From Alphaproteobacteria bacterium (GTDB lineage Bacteria > Pseudomonadota > Alphaproteobacteria > Bin95): a DNA stretch of 9,968 bases. Numbering within the stretch: position 1 is the first letter of the stretch; every line of letters begins with the position of its first letter. This document shows positions 6,662 to 9,968 of this stretch, piece by piece. Both the position numbers and the translations under genes were made by a program. The notes under the pieces were generated by a model that did not search any database, was not told the DNA's origin, and saw only the letters and a program-made list of their open reading frames with translations. The stretch spans positions 1 through 9,968 of the forward strand of contig JAJECF010000206.1 of NCBI GenBank assembly GCA_022822125.1. Direction: 5' to 3'.

Positions 6662-6850
6662 TCAGGGAATCAATTTCAGTGCCGCGACAGCCACGCTGAC
6701 AACAGCGATCATTGCGCCGATCATCCGCCAGTCATGGTTGTTGATTTCCCGCGTCAATCGCGCCTCAAGCTGCCCCATCCTGTCGACCATCCGCGTCTCA
6801 AGGGACGCCAGGTCGGCTTTGGTCGCGAACCGTTCGGTTTCGGCGCTCAC
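6662..6850 (-). CDS. Small coiled-coil protein with C-terminal membrane anchor, function unknown
   Basis: Sixty-two residues from GTG 6850, which has AAGGAG 7 bases upstream; the earlier ATG-like starts in frame lack this. Residues 8-38 are charged and heptad-like (TKADLASLETRMVDRMGQL, then EARLTREI), predicting a short coiled coil, and residues 41-60 (WRMIGAMIAVVSVAVAALKL) form one hydrophobic segment ending at the C-terminus. This is a tail-anchored layout: the coiled coil in the cytosol and a single membrane helix. Similar tiny proteins are common and uncharacterised in Proteobacteria. It stands between two toxin-antitoxin modules, but nothing in the sequence ties it to either. Confidence 0.65.
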   Translation of the reverse strand: MSAETERFATKADLASLETRMVDRMGQLEARLTREINNHDWRMIGAMIAVVSVAVAALKLIP

Positions 6851-7000
6851 GTCGTCTCTCCTTCCAACATCCATCCTCTGCACCGTATGGGCGTGCGGCC
6901 GAAGCCGTCAAATGCCATTTGCTTGTCCACGCCATTCCGTCTGCGCATCCCTGATGCCGTAATCGCCAACACCCGCCGCTCATGCGGGCCGGCGCATGGC

Positions 7001-7345
7001 TCACGATGCCGGGGAACCGCCCTCCCGTCCTTCAATGCCGCTTTCGCCGAGCGCCCTGACCACCGCCTCGGGTTCGCGGTCGATGACGGTGAGCAACACC
7101 CGCGCCGCCCTGTCGGGAACGCGCCGGCCCTGTTCCCACTCCTGAAGAGCGCGCGCATCGAGGCCGAAGCGCTCGGCGAACTGCTGCCGGCTCAGCCGGA
7201 ACCTCTTGCGCAGCGCCGCAATCCGCCCGGCGGCGGGATCGTCGACAATCCGGCATGGCAGGGCCGTCTCGCCGCGAACATGGCCGAGAACCTCGCCCAG
7301 AGCCGTTTCGATCTCAAGCCCGAGCCCGGTGCGTTCCTCCGTCAT
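7001..7345 (-). CDS. XRE-family antitoxin (NadS/HigA-like)
   Basis: A 114-residue protein with a central helix-turn-helix: RIAALRKRFRLSRQQFAERF (41-60) then GLDARALQEWEQGRR (61-75), the 'LSr..FA..fgl....l..WEqGrr.P' pattern of NadS/HigA antitoxins. The N-terminal part (1-40, with ETALGEVLGHVRGE) is the expected toxin-contacting region. ATG 7345 overlaps the toxin stop as ATGA, and GGAGACAAGGAGACA in the end of the toxin gene supplies the ribosome site, so the pair is translationally coupled. In this toxin-first arrangement the antitoxin should bind the palindrome in the upstream promoter. The C-terminal tail after residue 100 is polar and variable. Confidence 0.9.
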   Translation of the reverse strand: MTEERTGLGLEIETALGEVLGHVRGETALPCRIVDDPAAGRIAALRKRFRLSRQQFAERFGLDARALQEWEQGRRVPDRAARVLLTVIDREPEAVVRALGESGIEGREGGSPAS

Positions 7346-7674
7346 TGTCTCCTTGTCTCCTTCTTGACCGCGGCGACCATGCGCGACAACGCTCTCGTGT
7401 CCGCCGGCGTGAGGTCTTCGCGATCCGCTTTCGCGTAGGCCGTCAGCAGGTAAATGGCGCCAGGGCCGGCATGGTAGAAATAGACGGTGCGGATGCCGCC
7501 CCGCTTCCCGCGTCCCGACCCGGCCCATCGCAGCTTGCGGATACCGCCGGTACCCCGAATGACGGGCGCCGCATCGGGAGCGGCGACGATACTCTCCTCC
7601 ATCTCCTTGCGGGCCTCTTCCCCAAGCAGCTTGCGAATCGCCCGTTCGTAAGTGCGGGTAGAGAAGACCTGCAT
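7342..7674 (-). CDS. RelE/HigB2-like toxin
   Basis: A 110-residue type II toxin, probably a ribosome-dependent mRNA interferase. Family marks, numbered from the GTG at 7677, are PVIRGTGGIRKLRW (38-51), RGKRGGIRTVYFYH (56-69) and AIYLLTAYAKADREDLTPAD (74-93), matching the 'G.GGlRKlRwa....GKrGG.Rviyy' and 'lL..YaK.e..dl' patterns of HigB2-type RelE proteins. The basic residues R47, K48, R50 and K58-R59 form the likely RNA-facing surface. The start chosen is ATG 7674; GAGG lies a few bases upstream, while GTG 7677 is a close alternative. It is first in a two-gene operon with the XRE antitoxin, overlapping it by four bases. Promoter and operator are visible upstream. Confidence 0.9.
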   Translation of the reverse strand: MQVFSTRTYERAIRKLLGEEARKEMEESIVAAPDAAPVIRGTGGIRKLRWAGSGRGKRGGIRTVYFYHAGPGAIYLLTAYAKADREDLTPADTRALSRMVAAVKKETRRQ

Positions 7675-7682
7675 CACCCCTC

Positions 7683-7711
7683 AATATGCGGCAATGCCGC
7701 TGTTGAAGCAA
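7683..7711 (-). promoter_or_regulatory. Toxin-antitoxin promoter with operator palindrome in the spacer
   Basis: On the minus strand TTGCTT (7711-7706) and CATATT (7688-7683) are separated by 17 bp. The spacer contains a perfect 13-bp palindrome, GCGGCA-A-TGCCGC (7688-7700 on the plus strand). An operator between -35 and -10 fits autorepression by the XRE antitoxin. Box matches are moderate (3/6 and 4/6), so the palindrome carries most of the weight. Confidence 0.5.
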
Positions 7712-7769
7712 GAGCTGCGGCTCGTCGTGCGATTTCGTTGCCTGCGTTCCGTTGCCGGCGCCCTGCCGC

Positions 7770-7798
7770 TTGCGCCTCCTGCCCCACCCCGCTCTAAT
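7770..7798 (+). promoter_or_regulatory. Promoter of the gamma carbonic anhydrase gene, probably leaderless
   Basis: TTGCGC (7770-7775), a 17-bp spacer and TCTAAT (7793-7798, 5/6 match to the -10 consensus). The transcription start expected about 7 bases later coincides with ATG 7806, and no ribosome site is present before that codon. Confidence 0.5.
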
Positions 7799-7805
7799 GC
7801 GCCCC

Positions 7806-8330
7806 ATGAAATACATCCTCGAAGACCGGCGGGTGGAGGCGCATGAGAGCGCCTTTATCGCGCCCAATGCGGTGTGCATCGGCAGCGTGCGCGTGGCCCG
7901 GAACGCCTCGATCTGGTGGAACGCGGTGCTGCGCGGCGACTATGAGCCCATCGAGGTGGGCGAGGAGACCAATATCCAGGACGGCTCCGTGCTGCACACC
8001 GACCCCGGATCGCCGCTCGTGCTCGGCCGCAATGTCACGGTCGGCCACATGGCGATGCTGCATGGCTGCCTTGTCGGCGACGGCACCGTGATCGGCATCG
8101 GCGCGGTGGTGCTGAACGGGGCGAAGATCGGCAGCAATTGCGTCATCGCCTCCAAGACGCTGGTGCGCGAGAACGCCGAGATTCCCGACAATTCCATGGT
8201 GGTCGGCATTCCCGGCAGGGTCATCCGGCAGGTGACGCCGGAGATGTCCGCCTTCTTCGCCGAGCAGAACCAGTGGTATGTGACCAACCGGGCCCGCTTC
8301 AAGGAAAGCCTGAGCCTGCAGGAAGACTGA
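7806..8330 (+). CDS. Gamma-class carbonic anhydrase-fold protein (CaiE/PaaY/YrdA-like)
   Basis: A 174-residue left-handed beta-helix protein built of hexapeptide repeats, active as a trimer. It has the gamma carbonic anhydrase residue set: R43 and D45 in VLRGDYEPIE, Q58 in ETNIQDGSVLHTD, and zinc-binding H64, H81 and H86 (VLHTD and VGHMAMLHG). The acidic loops of the archaeal prototype Cam are absent, as in the short bacterial homologues. A C-terminal helix starts near 143. Homologues include true carbonic anhydrases, the PaaY thioesterase and CaiE of the carnitine operon, so the reaction is uncertain. The start is ATG 7806; the in-frame ATG at 7797 overlaps the -10 box. The CoA-transferase gene follows 19 bp downstream, suggesting one operon and a possible link to CoA-thioester metabolism. 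Confidence 0.92.
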   Translation: MKYILEDRRVEAHESAFIAPNAVCIGSVRVARNASIWWNAVLRGDYEPIEVGEETNIQDGSVLHTDPGSPLVLGRNVTVGHMAMLHGCLVGDGTVIGIGAVVLNGAKIGSNCVIASKTLVRENAEIPDNSMVVGIPGRVIRQVTPEMSAFFAEQNQWYVTNRARFKESLSLQED

Positions 8331-8349
8331 CAACCCGCGAGAGACCGAC

Positions 8350-9573
8350 ATGACCGACGACAGCAACCGCGCCCTGGCGGGCGTCCGCGTGCTCGACCTG
8401 ACGCAATTCGAGGCGGGCCCCTCCTGCACCGAAGCGCTGGCATGGCTCGGCGCCGACGTGGTGAAGGTCGAGCGGCCGGGCTCCGGCGAGCAGGGCCGCT
8501 TCGCCTCCACCGACCGGCCGGGCGTGGACAGCTACTATTTCATGCTGCTGAACGCCAACAAGAAGAGCATCACCGTAAACCTGAAGAGCCCGGAAGGGCT
8601 GGAGACGGTGAAGGCCATGATCGCCAGGGCCGATGTGATGATCGAAAACTTCGCGCCGGGGGCGATCGAGCGCCTCGGCCTCGGCTACGAGGTGGCGAAG
8701 GAGATCAATCCGCGCATCATCTATGCCCAGGTCAAGGGTTTCGCGCGCGGCGGGCCTTACGAGAAGTTCCTGTCCTTCGATATGATCGGCAAGGCCGTGG
8801 GCGGCGTCATGGCGATCACCGGCGACCCGGACGGACGGCCGATCAATCCTGGCCCCACCATCGGCGACACCGGCACCGGCCTGCATATGGCGATCTCGAT
8901 CCTGGGCGCGCTCTACCAGCGCGGGCGCACCGGCAAGGGCCAGCATATCGAAGTCGCAATGCAGGATGCGATGATCAACTATTGCCGGCTCGCCTACGCC
9001 GTGCAGGCCACCACCGGCGAGGCGGCGCCCCGGCGCGGCAATGAGGTCATCATGGCCGGCAGCGCGCCCTCGGACGTGTTTCTCTGCGCGCCCGGCGGGC
9101 CCAATGATTATGTCTATATCTACACCACCCGCGCCTCGAACCTCCACTGGGAGCGGCTTTGCGAGGTGATCGGCCGCCCGGAGCTCAAGGACGACCCGCG
9201 CTTCGCCGACGCGCCCGCGCGCTCGGCCAACCAGAAGGACCTCGACGAGGCGATCACCGCCTGGACCAGCCAGCGCAGCAAGGAAGAGGCGATGGAAGCC
9301 ATCGGCGCGGCCGGCGTGCCGGTCGGCGCGGTGTTCGATTCCAAGGAGCTTTCCGACAGCGAGGACATGCGCGCGCGCGGCATCTTCCAGACCGTGCAGC
9401 ATCCCGAGCGCGGCGATTTCCTGATGCCGGGCTGGCCCGTGAAGATGTCCGGCAACGACGTGCCGGTCCAGTGCTCCCCCACGCTTGGCGAACACACCGA
9501 CGAGGTGCTGTCCGACTGGCTCGGCCTCTCCGGCGGCGAGGTGGAAGCGCTGCGCGACAAGGGCGCCGTCTGA
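8350..9573 (+). CDS. Family III CoA-transferase (CaiB/BaiF), formyl-CoA-transferase-like
   Basis: A 407-residue cytosolic enzyme that moves CoA between carboxylic acids; family members work as interlocked dimers. The N-terminal CoA-binding region shows VLDLTQFEAGPSCTEALAWL and GADVVKVERPGSGEQGR (13-50), NANKKSITVNLKSPEG (68-83) and ADVMIENFAPGAIERLG (94-110). The catalytic aspartate is D173 in TIGDTGTGLHM, equivalent to D169 of Oxalobacter Frc, followed by TGKGQHIEVAMQDAMINY (194-211). The glycine-rich loop that Frc uses for oxalate and formyl-CoA is not seen; MAGSAP (235-240) stands in its place, so another acyl substrate is likely. The weak ribosome site GAGAGA (8339-8344) precedes ATG 8350. 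It follows the gamma carbonic anhydrase gene by 19 bp. Confidence 0.93.
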   Translation: MTDDSNRALAGVRVLDLTQFEAGPSCTEALAWLGADVVKVERPGSGEQGRFASTDRPGVDSYYFMLLNANKKSITVNLKSPEGLETVKAMIARADVMIENFAPGAIERLGLGYEVAKEINPRIIYAQVKGFARGGPYEKFLSFDMIGKAVGGVMAITGDPDGRPINPGPTIGDTGTGLHMAISILGALYQRGRTGKGQHIEVAMQDAMINYCRLAYAVQATTGEAAPRRGNEVIMAGSAPSDVFLCAPGGPNDYVYIYTTRASNLHWERLCEVIGRPELKDDPRFADAPARSANQKDLDEAITAWTSQRSKEEAMEAIGAAGVPVGAVFDSKELSDSEDMRARGIFQTVQHPERGDFLMPGWPVKMSGNDVPVQCSPTLGEHTDEVLSDWLGLSGGEVEALRDKGAV

Positions 9574-9623
9574 CCGGCCGCGTCCCCATCCGGAACCGAT
9601 AGAACGAAGGAACCCTCCGTCCC

Positions 9624-9968
9624 ATGTCAGACAATATCGCCGAGCAGCTGGCGCCGACCGGCGTGCTGCGCGCGGGCATCAACATGTCCAACTTCCTGCT
9701 CGTCACCGGCCGCACGGAATCGGGCGATCCTGACGGGGTAAGCCCCGACATGGCCCGCGCGCTGGGCGAGCGGCTGGGCCTGCCGGTGAAGATGGTGCCC
9801 TTCGCCACCCCCGGCGAGCTGGCGGACGCAGCCGCCGACGACGCCTGGGACATCGGGCTGATCGGCGCCGAGCCGCAGCGCGCGGAGAAGATCGCCTTCT
9901 CGCTGGCCTACTCGGAAATCGAGGCGACCTACCTCGTGCCGCCCGGCTCGCCGATCCGGTCCGTGGAG
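9624..9968 (+). CDS. Family-3 solute-binding-fold protein, 3' end missing, no signal peptide
   Basis: The frame is open from ATG 9624 to the window end (115 codons visible). Family-3 (amino-acid-type) binding-protein marks are PTGVLRAGINMSNFLL (11-26), DGVSPDMARALGERLGLPVK (37-56), and the WDIGLIGAEPQRAEKIAFSL stretch with AYSEIEATYLVP after it; these match 'G.l.vgi', 'G...dla..la..lg' and 'D.g.i...p.R...i.Fs.pY....'. The protein starts at its domain with no hydrophobic signal sequence, so it may be cytosolic: a ligand-binding or enzymatic relative rather than a transport component. AAGGA (9607-9611) lies 12 bases upstream, somewhat far. It follows the CoA-transferase by 50 bp in the same direction, probably in the same operon. 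Confidence 0.82.
   Translation, partial: MSDNIAEQLAPTGVLRAGINMSNFLLVTGRTESGDPDGVSPDMARALGERLGLPVKMVPFATPGELADAAADDAWDIGLIGAEPQRAEKIAFSLAYSEIEATYLVPPGSPIRSVE

Noticed and set aside
6972..6988. CCCGC/GCGGG hairpin 12 bp after the XRE antitoxin stop
   Set aside because: It has only five pairs with a 7-base loop and no T-run on the minus strand; too weak to call a terminator. The rest of 6851-7000 shows nothing else beyond a 4-pair CGAA-loop stem at 6896-6907.
6449..7438. 329-residue plus-strand frame across the small peptide and toxin-antitoxin genes
   Set aside because: It overlaps three better-supported genes, has no fold-like pattern and no ribosome site; product of high GC.
8299..9495. 398-residue minus-strand frame opposite the CoA-transferase
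   Set aside because: It is a shadow of a clearly recognised gene, with no recognisable domain.
2953..9573. Idea that the diaminopropionate lyase and Frc-like enzyme jointly degrade oxalyl-diaminopropionate
   Set aside because: The genes are 4 kb apart and in separate units, the oxalate-closing glycine loop of Frc is missing, and no oxalyl-amide hydrolase is present.

Overview
The window is GC-rich (roughly 65 % by eye), with rhizobial/rhodospirillal-type gene content: a TAXI-type TRAP transporter with a fused permease, diaminopropionate ammonia-lyase, creatinase, a formyl-CoA-transferase-like CoA-transferase, and NadS-type and MazEF toxin-antitoxin pairs. This points to an alphaproteobacterium. 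I cannot name the genus. No rRNA, tRNA, CRISPR array or transposase was seen.

Layout. (A) Positions 2-2928 (+) hold the C-terminal part of a TAXI periplasmic binding protein, an intercistronic hairpin (828-853), and the fused 4TM/12TM TRAP permease. (B) Positions 2953-4140 (-) hold diaminopropionate ammonia-lyase, convergent with the permease. It is divergent from a creatinase at 4266-5468 (+), and the two share a 125-bp control region containing a 20-bp dyad. Together A and B look like a nitrogen-scavenging locus: import a small organic solute, then release pyruvate and ammonia from 2,3-diaminopropionate, and sarcosine and urea from creatine. The link to the transporter is inference.

(C) Positions 5469-7805 form an accessory segment. 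It has structured intergenic DNA (two hairpins), a mazEF module whose toxin lacks a start codon at the usual place and carries an extra C-terminal domain, a 62-residue coiled-coil plus membrane-anchor protein (-), and a second toxin-antitoxin pair (-) with a visible promoter and operator palindrome. Part of C is less GC-rich than its surroundings.

(D) Positions 7806-9968 (+) form a probable operon: gamma-class carbonic anhydrase-fold protein, family III CoA-transferase, and the start of a family-3 solute-binding-fold protein without a signal peptide. The first gene appears to be read from a leaderless transcript.

The most notable items are the MazF-plus-tail protein with its missing start, the probable leaderless start of the gamma carbonic anhydrase gene, and the creatinase/diaminopropionate lyase/TRAP grouping. 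No complete new defence or mobile system could be demonstrated.
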